DNA of 64,000 nt from Azadirachta indica (lineage: Eukaryota > Streptophyta > Magnoliopsida > Sapindales > Meliaceae). A program made the translations under genes and the position numbers. Shown piece by piece: positions 38,878 to 50,743 of this stretch; positions within the stretch are counted from its first letter, which is position 1; each line of letters begins with the position of its first letter. The DNA lies in the NCBI GenBank assembly GCA_022749755.1, contig CM040444.1, forward strand, positions 4,715,009-4,779,008, written 5' to 3'. Below the pieces are notes generated by a model that did no database searches, was not told where the DNA came from, and worked only from the letters and a program-made list of their open reading frames with translations.

Positions 38878-41714
38878 ATGATAAATCTACAGTTGTTTCA
38901 AATTTTCTTGCTGTTATGGCAACTAATAAACGTACTCACACTGCCTCGTTCTTTAGCAAACCCTTACTGCTCATCGACTTCCTTCCTCCTTCCGTCTTCA
39001 GTTGAAGCCAACTTCAGTTACTGTTTTGACGATTGGTTTGATCCAGATTACAGATCGTCAGCCAATAATTCTTTGTTCATCAAGAGAGTTGACTTGGACG
39101 TGCAGGAATTGTCTCTTGGCGGAGACAAAAGAGGTTATTACGTCGACTATTGTCTAACCGTAGAAGCACGTTCACCGTTCAAGATATTTGATACTGAAGC
39201 TTCAGGAAGCATGAACCACTACGGCGCAAAGCTATGTAAATATGGCCTTTTTGTAGATAAAAAATGCTACGAATATATCAGCAATATTAAACAATTCCAT
39301 AGAGAAGATGAGATACACTGTGGTCAGTTGAACATCACTGACATTCAAAACTTTTACATCGAAGTGCTTCCAATTGATGCAAACAAAGGAAATTCCCAAC
39401 TTCGCCTGGAAAAAAGTAAGCTTCAGTTCTGTCAATACTTTTTATTATGACATGTTTTTTTTTTCTCGTTTAACAAAATTTAGTAAAAATTTTGTGTGGA
39501 GGTTCGTAAATTTAATAATATATTCCTATACATTTATAGTAATTTTTGATGTATTTTAAAAACACAATTTCTATAAAAAAATTCAGTTATAATTATTTAT
39601 ATATTAATGTTTTTGCTAATTTTGTTTTAAAAAAAAGGATATTGTTTTGAAAGTTTAAATAAATTATATATTATTTTTCAATTTATGTTCATTAATGAAA
39701 TATAATTAATATTAGAATTATACACTTTTAGTTATTTTTGGAGGGGATCGCATCGGATTAAAAAGTTTTTTAATGAATTGAATTAGATTAGATAGGATAT
39801 ATAAGTTTTTAAATGGATCGGATTATATTCTATCAAAGGGTAGATGGGTTACATTGAAAAAAGATTTTAATTTGTCAAGTGATGGATCGGATATGAACTT
39901 GATTGAGTCTGATCCGATCCCTAAATAATCCTAATTATAACATTTTCGAAAAGTGAAATTTTTATCAAAGAGGAACCGAAATTTTTCTCCAGATTAATTA
40001 TACATAGCATAAAAACTCTAAACATATTTTGTTTGATAACATAGCAGAAATCGATGAATCTAAATATCCAAATATACTCTTTCGGGAGTCTCTGAAAACC
40101 TTGGAGAAGCTGGGTTACAATAGGTTCTGCAAACCTTGGCTCTTGTCAGGTATGCGTTTTCACTCTCTGAATGTCTTCACCTGAATTAATGGAATCTTGG
40201 TCATTTTGATTTGGAATATCGACAGCTTATGTTCTGGGATGCTTAATAATGAACTTTTTCGGGGGAGCTGAGGTCAAAACAACAATTCAGATAATATTCT
40301 AACTTGAGTACTGCTTTTCTTTTTAAAATTTTTAACAGGTAGTATGTAATGTTTGATGGTCAAGATTCCTCCCTTTGATATTGTTTTAGTCTACTTAGAC
40401 CTATTTATTTTCCTTCGTATTCTTCTTGTTTTTTGTTTCACTCATTCTTCATCCAAGACAAAAAGACTAGAAATAAAAAAAGGAATTTAATAAAATGCAG
40501 GCCACAATAAAAGAATTTTTATGTATATTAGAATCCGCTGGGACTGGGAAAGCTTGAATACTAAGACTATATCAATGTTTTTAAATTAAACCAACTGTGA
40601 TTTTAAATTCTATTATGCAGCTATAGGTGTCAGTCTGGGAGGTTTAATTCTATTTACGGGAAAATGTTGGCTGTGCACAATCATAAAGAAAACAAAGAAT
40701 ATCAAGCTTGTAAGAAAGTTCTTCAAGACGAATGGTGGGTCGCTTTTAGAGCAAATGTTGAATTCATATGATGGCAGTGTTGACAGATGCAAATTGTTCG
40801 ACGCAAAGGAGTTAGACAAGGCCACTGACCATTTTAATGTGAATAGAATACTTGGCGAGGGGGGACAAGGAACTGTTTATAAAGGAATGTTGGAAGACGG
40901 AAGAATCATTGCAGTAAAGAAATCCAAAGTTGTAGATGGAGAAAAGCTTGAGGAATTCATTAATGAACTACTTGTTCTTTCCCAAATCAACCATAGGAAT
41001 GTGGTTAAACTATTGGGCTGTTGTTTGGAGACTGAAGTTCCTTTATTAATTTATGAATTCATTCCTAATGGAACCCTTTCCCAATATATCCATAATCGCA
41101 ATGAAGAGTTTCAATTAACGTGGGAAATTCGTTTGCGGATTGCAACAGAAGTTGCGGGAGCTCTTTCTTACATACACTCATCAACAGCCACTCCTATCTA
41201 CCATCGAGATATCAAGTCAACAAATATACTCTTAGATGAAAAATATAGTGCAAAAGTTGGAGATTTTGGGACATCAAAATTTGTTGCCACTGATCAAACT
41301 CATGTTAGTACAGTAATACTAGGGACTTTGGGTTATTTGGATCCAGAATACCACCAATCAAGCCAGTTGACAGATAAAAGCGATGTGTACAGTTTTGGAG
41401 TTGTCCTTGCTGAGCTTTTAACCGGAGAAAAACCAATATTTTCTTCGGCAATGCAAGGAAACATAAATCTTGCAAAGTATTTCATTCATGCTATGAAGGA
41501 GAATCGTTTGCATGATATCCTTGATGATCAAGTGAAGCAAATGGGAAAGAAAGAGGAGATCATGGCATTTGCTAACCTCGCAAAGAGATGCTTAAACATG
41601 AAGCGGAAAGAAAGACCTACTATGAAAGAAGTTGCTATGGAGTTGGAGGCAATTCGAGTTTTGAAAAAGAAGAAGCCAATTCTAAGCAAAATTGCGAAAA
41701 TTTTCAGTTGTTAA
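38878..41714 (+). CDS. Wall-associated-kinase-like receptor kinase, intact, 3 exons
   Basis: Exons 38878-39415, 40048-40149 and 40621-41714 join in phase (1734 nt, 577 aa). It has a signal peptide (about residues 1-27) and a short cysteine-poor extracellular part beginning [15 protein letters not shown] membrane segment begins at residue 214 ([12 protein letters not shown]). A Ser/Thr kinase domain has the glycine loop [11 protein letters not shown] (292-302), Lys313, [12 protein letters not shown] with catalytic Asp410, DFG at 428-430 and [10 protein letters not shown]. All catalytic residues are present and it is an RD kinase. No EGF repeats lie between the extracellular region and the membrane, so it is of the short WAK-like type. 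Likely role: cell-surface perception at the wall. The ligand is unknown. Three degenerate relatives surround it. Confidence 0.9.
39725..39935. mobile_element. Probable MITE in intron 1 of the intact WAK-like gene
   Basis: GGGGATCGCATCGG near 39741 and, inverted, GGGATCGGATCAGA near 39922 form imperfect terminal inverted repeats. AATTATA occurs just outside both ends. The interior has several GGATCGGAT words. No coding. The exact ends are uncertain. Confidence 0.5.
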
Positions 41715-41744
41715 AAACCTCTGTCCGTTTGAAACTATACAAGT

Positions 41745-44700
41745 TTCTCCATCTGTAGACATTGAAGCGCGCGCGATTGACAGACCACTATGATAAAGGC
41801 TGTTAACAACACTCACAACCTTGTCTATATCTTCCCAAGGAAATGTATTCCTCTATATAAATTTCTTATTTTGGACTAAAATAGCTTTTGTCTATTTAGA
41901 TGAAGATCAATGGTAGTTATTATTATTTCTCAAATTTTGATATACGGTGTGTTTATATGCATAATAAGATGGGTTAAAAAATTATGTTTAAAACCATTAA
42001 ATTGAATATATCATTCATACAATAACATATACAAGGTTAGTTAAGATAAAAAATTAGTTTTAGCACAACAATACATGATATGAATGTGGTTGAACTGTGA
42101 TCGAACACAAATAATTGACTAGATAGAATTTCCTTTGTTTATTACTTTCTTCTTTATTTTTATTCTTTTTGATATTTATGCAAATGTTAATAATAATAAA
42201 GTTTTTGACTTCATTACTTGGGGACAATGCCTCCGGCTATAGATATGTTTCATGTGTCATTTTTTATGGTTTATAGCCAATTGACAAAAATATCCTTTGA
42301 TACTTGTTGTTCTAAAAGTCTTAACACCAAAAAAAATATAAAAATAAAACTAAAAATAAATTTAAAAAAATTGTCGATATAAAAAATTATAATGATGTAT
42401 GGGATTGAAATAGTGATTAAAATATATGTAAGAATAACCACTGAGATTCCAAAAACAAATATAACAAAACAAGTGAAACTAATTAATAATAGCCAATATT
42501 GCGAAGAAACATGAGAAGCTAATAATTAAGAGTGTGTTTGGCAATGCTTAAATGGTATTTTTAGTTAACAACACAAAACAAGATTGATAATATTTGTTTA
42601 AATTAAATTTTAAAATGAAAACAATGAGAATATGTTTGGTATTGTTTTCGAAAATGAGTAAAATATTTATTGTGAAAAAAATATAATTAATTTTGAAAGT
42701 AGGGAAAAATATTTTTTAGTTAATTATAAAAATAAATAATTTTTTTTTATTTTTAAAAATAAAATTTGCAAAACATGTGGCTAATTAAACATGGCTTTGT
42801 CATTCTTAGTTCTGAAAATAAAATATAATTTTAAAAAAATACATCCGAACAACGACTAATAAAAAGCATGAGGGTGCAAGCATTATTTAAGGTAAGGTTC
42901 AAACATTTGTATTTAGGAGATTTAATAATTTCTCCGCACATTTAACAAAATAAATAAATAAGGGAATTAAAATTTATAGTACTAATACTAGAAATCTAAA
43001 ATATGGATACAAACTGAAATGACACTATTCTATGAATTCTACACAATATATCCACAGTACTTATTCTCATTAATTACACACTTGTAAATTTTAATTCAAC
43101 TAATATAATTATATTGCGTCTATTTATATACACTAGTTTATATAAAAGGTGTATATCCCTAACATAATTCTTAACTATTTAGTGTTTGTAGGAGATGGTC
43201 ATGAAAAAAGATGTATTTTAAATAGAAAAAAGAAGAATAAAATAAATGGTCGGCCCTCTTCAATAATTTAATTATATAAAATTGCTTTCTTCGTTGACCT
43301 CCATGTCTATTTATTCTATATTATTAGCTTTAATATTTAAATCAAACTTGAAGAAATTTACTTGCTTAAGAAAACTATCATTAAGAAAATGAAACAAGAA
43401 AATTCCAAGTAAAAGCTCATTTAGCTTAAGCACTTGTATACATAATTGTCGTTGAAGATACTGCAAAAGAAAGAAAGGACAACCAATAGTTTTTCAATGC
43501 CTAAAGATGGAAAAGTTTAGAGTTTCAAATGTACATAGGTTTTCAACTACTAAAATATTTCATAAATTTGCTTACCATACCTTTCTTCTTTTTGAAGGCT
43601 CGTATTCCCTCCAACTCCGTAGCAACTTCTTTCATGGTAGGCCTTTCTTTCCCCTTCATGTTTAAGCATCTCTTTGCAAGGTTAGCAAACGCCATGATCT
43701 CCTCTTTCTTTCCCATCTGCTTCACTTGATCATCAAGAATATCGTATAGACGATTCTCCTTCATAGCATGAAGGAAATACTTTGCTAGATTTATGTTTTC
43801 TTGCATTGCTGAAGAAAATATTGATTTCTTTCCCGTTAAAAGCTCAACAAAAACAACTCCAAAATTATAAACATCACTTTTATCTGTTAATTGACTTGAT
43901 TGATAGTATTCCGGATCCAAGTAACCCAAAGTCCCTAATATTACTGTACTAACATGAGTTTGATCAATAGTAATAAATTTTGATGTTCCAAAATCTCCAA
44001 CTTTTGCTCTGTATTTTTCATCTAGGAGTATATTTGCTGACTTAATATCTTGATGGTAGATGGGAGTGGCTGCTGATGAGTGTAAGTAATAAAGAGCCCC
44101 AGCAACTTCTCTTGCGATCCGCAAACGCATTTCCCATGTCAATTGAAATTCTTCATTGCGATTATGAATGTATTGAGAAAGGGTTCCGTTAGGAATAAAT
44201 TCATAAATTAACAAAGGAACTTTGGTCTCCAAACAACAGCCCAATAGTTTAACCACATACCGATGATTGATTTGGGAAAGAACGACAAGTTCATTAATGA
44301 ATTCTTCAAGCTTTTCTTCATCTACAACTTTAGATTTCTTAATTGCAATCATTCTTCCATCTTCCAACATTCTTTTGTAAACAGTTCCTTGGCCTCCCTC
44401 ACCAAGTATTCTACTCTCATTAAAATGGTCAGTGGCTTTGTCCAACTCCTTTGCAGCATCTGTCAACACTGCCATCATATGAGTTCAACATTTGCTGTAA
44501 AAGCAAACCGCCATTCCTCTTGAAGGACTTTCTTATAAGCCTGATCTTCTTTGTTTTCTCTATGAATGTGCACAGCCAAGTTCTTCCCGAAAGTAGAAAT
44601 AAACATCCCAGACTGGCACCAATGGCTGCATAATCCAATTTAAAATCACAGCTGGTTTAATTTGAGAACGCTGAAGTCTTAGGATTCAAGCTTTCCCAAC

Positions 44701-46430
44701 TCCAGCAGATTCTAACAATTTTTTTTTTTCTTAAAATCAAACCTCAAAAGAGAGGCTAGCAGATTCTAACACGTGTACAAATTCTTATGTTTGGGCAATT
44801 GGAAATGGCTGAACTAAAGAAGGACAATGTATAATGCACTCAACCAGTGAAAAACAACATCAAAAGAAGAAGACGAAGAATATGAATTGGACAAAATCTC
44901 TCAGTTTTTTATTTTTAACCTTTTTCTCTTGGATAAGGAACTCGTGAAAAGAAAAAAAAAAGAGAATGGAAAATAATGAGGTTTAAGGAGACTAAAACAA
45001 TATTTAAGTGAGGAATCTTGGCCGTCTAATATTACAAATACTACCTGTTAAAAATTTTAAAAAGAAAACCGATATTTAAGTTAGAAGATGATCTGAATTC
45101 TTGTTTGTGACCTCAGCTTCTCCGAAGAGCCTCTTATTAAGCTTCGCAGAACATAAACTGTCTCCAGTCCGAATCAAAGTGACCAACATTCCATTAATTA
45201 AGGTGAAGATTTTCAGAGACTGAAAATGCATACCTGACAACAACCGAGGTTTGTTGAACTCCGAGGTTTTCAGAGACTCCCGAAAGAGGGTATTTAGATC
45301 CTTAGATTCGTCAACATCTGCTATGTGATCAAACAAAATATATTAGAATTGTTATCTACAATTAATTTGGAGAAATTTCATTTTTGAAAAATGTTATTAT
45401 CATGGCTTGATTATTTATTTTTTAATGGAATAAAATTGGAAACTGGATAGATGAGGGAATTGAAGCTTACTTTCTTCATGGCGAAGATGGGAATTTCCAT
45501 TCTTGCAATCCAATCGAAGCACTGGAAATTTCCTGGTCGACGAGTTTGTATCAATACGAAACAGCGTCAACGAGAAATTGTGAACGTCCCAGTTCAACAA
45601 CTGACGAACGTGTGTCACATCTTGTTCATCTAATTGATTAATTTTCGTGACATATTCGAACCAATTTTGGTCTACAAAAAAGCCATATTTGCATTCCTGA
45701 AGCCTTCCTCCTTCGTTGTTGCCTCCTAAAGATTCAGTATTAAATATCTTGAACGGTGAGGGGATTCCGGCCGTTTGACAATATTTGACGGCATAACCAC
45801 TTTTACATCCGCCAAGAGAAAATTCGCGCACTTCCAAGTCAATGTTCTCGATGAAGAAGGAATCAACAGCTGCTGAGATGTAATTTCTTTCAAACCATTT
45901 GTCAATAATGCAACAGCACTTAGCATCAACTGTAAACGGAAGTCGGAAGGAAATGGATGAGCAATAAGGGTTTGCTAAAGATCGAGATAGTTTTAATGCA
46001 TTTATTGGTTGCAATAACAGCAAGAAAACCTGAAACAACTTTAGATTTATCATCCTTCAGTCTCTTCTTCTTCCTTTTTTCTGCAGATAAATTATACAAG
46101 TTAGTCTCTTAAGCTAGATAAGCTTTTACTTGGAATCTTCTTGTTTCCTTGCTTTCTCATCATTTTCTTATTTTAATCCAGGTTGACTGGAATAGTCGGG
46201 CCAACTTGATAAGGAAAAGAACAACAATATTTTCTTTAAGAAAATAAAAAACTACCAAGAAAATAAAAAAGCTACCAAGAATCGTACTGTTCTTTTGGTC
46301 TGCAATAGACGTTTTTATAATTTATTTATATATGAAGCAAAATTCCAATTGCCCAAGAATTTCAAACTTCAAAAATTAATTTTTTAAAATAAAAATGCCA
46401 TTTTGTGAATGTTAGAATAGAATAGATTAT
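41745..46430 (+). repeat. Segmental duplication, copy A
   Basis: This matches 48450-54500 in direct orientation across a kinase 3' flank, a minus-strand WAK-like gene and its promoter. Matching strings are CTATGATAAAGGCTGTTAAC (41790) and CTATGATAAAGACTGTTAAC (48459). Copy B is longer because of two LINE insertions. The intergenic part 41745-43380 holds no gene. Confidence 0.85.
43543..46053 (-). pseudogene. WAK-like receptor kinase pseudogene 2 (11-bp frameshift)
   Basis: Exons 46053-45471, 45317-45234 and from about 44634 to 43543, with intact splice sites. It has a signal peptide, the NPYCSS extracellular start and a membrane segment AIGASLGCLFLL. In the third exon, 11 bp are missing relative to the intact gene at about 44452-44458, just before [10 protein letters not shown]. 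This shifts the kinase domain out of frame. The kinase itself is otherwise open for about 300 codons. It also has HQD in place of HRD and YKRM in place of YKGM in the glycine loop. A truncated receptor ending soon after the membrane could still be made; a working kinase receptor is unlikely. Confidence 0.8.
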
Positions 46431-46839
46431 GGTACATTTACATTAGGGTTGTATTTAGATTAGTGCTGTGGTATTTAGATGAGTTTATGATAATTTTATG
46501 AAGCATATTCTTTCTTTGACTAATATACACCCCTTACAATCTTATCTTCTCTTATTATTTTATTTTTTTCTTTTCCTAATAAAACAAATAATTATCTTTA
46601 TGGCAAATTTTTTATGCAAGTAGCATATTTTATTTTCTTATTATTTTTTTTGTCAACAAATAAATAAACATATAGTTTAGCAAAATCTTTTTCTATCTTT
46701 TGGAAGATGTAATAGGAACCTTAACTTGGGATGTAATAGGATCCATAACTTTTAGGTTGAATGTCTTATCACCAGTGAATGCGATGGATACAATACCAGC
46801 ATCCACAAATCATCCTTGGCCACAGAAACAAGTTAATCA

Positions 46840-47150
46840 TATGTTTAATGTATTTCTGCGTATTAAATACTAATGAATATACAAACTTTACTGAAACTCA
46901 TGTGACAGATCATATATTATTATCATATGTTTTTTATTTTTATGGAAGCATACATAAATTTAAAAATAAAAGAAAATAAAGTATCGGTATTAACATAATT
47001 ATACCACGTTAATTATCATGTAATATTATTTTCTATTATTCTATTATCTATGGATGGAATCCAATTTGAGATGCATCCAATTATTTTATTTATCATTTTT
47101 TTTTATATGTGTTGTATTGCTGCTGCTGGTTCATGCATTATCAATTTTAA
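46840..47150 (+). repeat. Flanking direct repeat, right copy
   Basis: Partner of 37780-38170, same orientation. Together they bracket the inverted pair of kinase genes. Confidence 0.7.
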
Positions 47151-47939
47151 TATTTAATGTATTTCTGCGTATTAAAATTTTTTAACAAGTTAATCACAAT
47201 TAAACTCGGTGTTTTGAAGGTTTTAATTATATGATAATCATATAGGCATAGGTCAACTAAACTAATTTTTTATTGTAATAGTGCCGACTATTTGTTTTCT
47301 TGTCTTTTTCTTTCCATTTTAAATATATTACCAATATTGATCATGACAATTATTAATGTTTTTAACCATATATTATTCCCTTAATTAATCATAACATCAC
47401 TAGCGTAGAACTTTAAACTAAATAAAATAGAAATTTGATTAATAAGAAAAAAATATATACTACCTAAGTATTAACAAAAATAATAATCCTAGTATTTAGA
47501 AATTGTCAAACAATTTGATATGTCAATTTTATATTGTTGCCTATATTTTATATAATTTATTTTGTTTTAGCCTGTTTATTTTTATTTAAAATATGAATAG
47601 AGATATGCAATCTAAATAAATTATATATATAAATCTTGAATGATTCTAAACAATATGTTTGTTTTTTAATTTTTTACATGTGAATACGAAAATTTAAACT
47701 AGTAATTATACATTCAATATTATTATAAGTAATTAAGATAGACTCCATATATTAAAAAATAAATAAAATTTATAAGGATATTTTGATTCACCATAGCTGA
47801 AAAACTTATTCAAATTCGAGACTTGAATATTAAATTAAAAATTTTACTTATTTTATTGAAACTCAATTATCAAGTGTTTGGTGAAATTATAAAACAAACA
47901 TTTTAAAATATTTGACTGATTGAAATTAAATTATTATGG
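47151..47939. other. AT-rich intergenic stretch
   Basis: I see no gene, repeat family or regulatory signal that I can support. Confidence 0.5.
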
Positions 47940-48440
47940 TTTCTACTTGAGAAAAAGAGGGTGGCCTTCTCCTTCTCGACGGATGTAACTGAGTTTCTAG
48001 AACAGCTCTGCTAACTAATCGCTCCACCAAATCAGACGGTTCAGAATGCTCTAGACCTCTTGACAAAGAAACCAACATTTGCATTCTTATTAACCAATCC
48101 GAATGATATCTTTGAATTTTCCAAAAACTTCCAATCCCTCAGCGTCGAGGGGACATCACCATGGTCAAAATCGAGCTAGAGCTCCATAAGGAGCAACTCA
48201 CTCGTTGCAAGACAAACCTGATTGGGCAGATAGTTCTCCGTTTAGGTTCCAAATCTATACTAAGTGGAGGATCTCCAAAAATTTTTGCACAAGGTTTGGC
48301 AACCAAAAAACAATGGCCTATGACTCACATTGGCTCGCGATTTTTATAATTTACATTCTTAGGATGAAGCAGACATGAGGAAAGTTTGGAGTAGCTGCTT
48401 CTGCACCGTACCATAGGGAGTCTTTAGACTTCATCAATGG
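47940..48440 (+). mobile_element. Retroelement gag-like fragment (DUF4283-type)
   Basis: The plus strand reads IELELHKEQLTRCKTNLIGQ and, after a frame change, DEADMRKVWSSCFCTVPYGV and FRLHQWQQNF. This resembles the 'CKNSLVGR ... DMRRVLxGxPW' pattern of DUF4283 proteins carried by plant LINE and gag-type elements. Stops and shifts are present. It is GC-richer than its surroundings and ends where the segmental duplication begins. Confidence 0.45.
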
Positions 48441-48655
48441 CAACAAAACTTCAATCCGCTATGATAAAGACTGTTAACAACACTCTCAACCTTGTCTATC
48501 TTCCCCAGGAAATGTATTCTTCTATATAAACTTCTTATTTTGGCCTAAAATAGCTTTTGTATATATTACGATCATTCAATGATATTGTATTTCTTATATA
48601 TTTTATTTCTTATAAATAAGGTAAAAGACAATCTTGAAGGTTTGGACACTGTGTC

Positions 48656-49166
48656 TATATATATATATATATATATATTGAAAATTCCCTTAAATGGGTA
48701 ATATTATTGAGGAAAAGAAGCAAAGAGATTACAAAGAGAAGCTATAAGGCTAATTCAAAAATCGAGAATTTGGAACCCCACACAAGTTTGTAAGTTGCTC
48801 ATGTTGAATAAGATGTGGAGGTGTAGTCCACCATGTGAAAGAAGTGAATAAAAGCCCTTGATTGGCTAACTTATCAGCTACTGACTTCCCTTCCCTAAAG
48901 ATGTGAGTAACTTGAAAATCCATTAATAAGCTAAGTTAGTGCCTGCAATTATTCCAACGTGTCAAAAGTTGACAAGGCAGAAGAAAATTTGAGGAAGACA
49001 AGCTTTGCACTACTGCAACAGAATCACATTCAACCCAAATCCTATACCAACCACGATTCACAGCCTCTTCAATAGCTATAATAACAGCCATAAACTCTGC
49101 AAAAATGACGAGCATTGACCCAAAAGAAGCGAGAAACCTCCACAGAAATGACCCAATGCAAATACA
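48656..49166 (-). mobile_element. LINE 3' fragment with RNase H-like text and (TA)n tail
   Basis: The minus strand, across frames, reads FAEFMAVIIAIEEAVNRGWY, VECDSVAVVQSL and VADKLANQGL. This is the C-terminal RNase H region found in plant L1-type LINEs. At its 3' side lies a (TA)n run (48656-48678). The insertion splits sequence that is continuous in copy A (41880-41890). Target-site duplication is unclear (ACTTTGT/CTTTTGT). Confidence 0.7.
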
Positions 49167-50743
49167 CTTTGTCTATTTAGATGAAGATCAATGGTAGTTA
49201 TTATTATTTATCAAATTTTGATATACGGTGTGTTTATATACATAATAAGATGGGTTAATAAATTATGTTTAAAACCATTAAATTCTATACATCATTCATA
49301 AAATAACATATCCAAGGTTAGTTAAGATGAAAAATTAGCTTTAGCACAACAATACATGATATGAATGTGGTTGAACTGGGATCGAGCACAAATAATTGAC
49401 TAGATAGAATGCCCTTTTCTTTATTACTTTCTTCTTTATTTTTATTCCTTTTAATATTTATTCAAATATAAATAATAATAAAGTTTTTGACTAGTCATTA
49501 CTTGGGGACAATGACTCCGGCTATAGATGTGTTTCATGTGTCATTTTTTATGGTTTATAGCCAATTGACAAAAATATCCTTTGATACTTGTTCTAAAAGT
49601 CTAACACCAAAAATATATAAAAATAAAACTAAAAATAAATTTCAAAAAATTGTCGATATGGAAATTATAATGATGTATGGGATTGGACTATAAGGGATTA
49701 AAATATATGTAAGAATAACCACTGAGATTCCAAAAACAAATATCACAAGACAAGTGAAACTAATTACTAATAGCCAATATTGCGAAGAAACATGAGAAGC
49801 TAATAATTAAGAGTGTCTTTGGTAAAACATGATTGATAATATTTGTTAAAATGAAATTTTAAAATGAAAACAATGAGAATATGTTTGATATTATTTTTGA
49901 AAATGAGTAAAATATTTATTTTGAAAAAAAATATGATTTTGAAAATGGTTAAAAATACTTTTTAGTTAATTATAAAAAGAATGTTTGTTATTTTTAAAAT
50001 AAATTTTACAAAGCATGTGGCTAATTAAACATGCTTTTGTCATTCTTAGTTTTGAAAATGAAAATAATAATTTTTAAACATACATCCAAACAACTTCTAA
50101 TAGAGAGCAAGAGAGCAAAAGCATTATCTAAGATAAGATTCAAACATTTGTATTTAAGAGATTTAATAATTTCTCCATATGATTTAACAAAACAAATAAA
50201 TAAGGGAATTAAAATTTATAGTACTAATACTAGAAATCTAAAGTATGGATATAAGCTGATCTGACACTATTCTATGATTTCTGCACAAACCATATTACTT
50301 ATTCTCATTAATAAGATCACTTGTAAATTTTAATTCAACTAATATTATTATAATACGTCAATTTATATACACTAGTTTATATAAAAGGTTTATTTCCCTA
50401 ACATAATTCTAAACTATTTAGTGTTTGTAAGAGATGGTCATGAAAAAAGATGTATTTTAAATTAAAAAAAGAAAAATAAAATAAATGGTCGGCCCTCTTC
50501 AATAATTTAATTATATTAAATTGCTCTCTTCGTTGACCTCCATGCCTAGTTATTATATATTATTAGCTTTAATATTTAAATCAAACATGAAGATATTTAC
50601 TTCCTTAAGAAAACTATCATTAAGAAAATGAAACAAGAAAATTCCAAGTAAAACCTGATCTAGCTTAAGCACTTGTATACATAATTATCATTGAAGATAC
50701 TGCAAAAGAAAGAAAGGACAATATTTCGAACGTACATAGGTTT

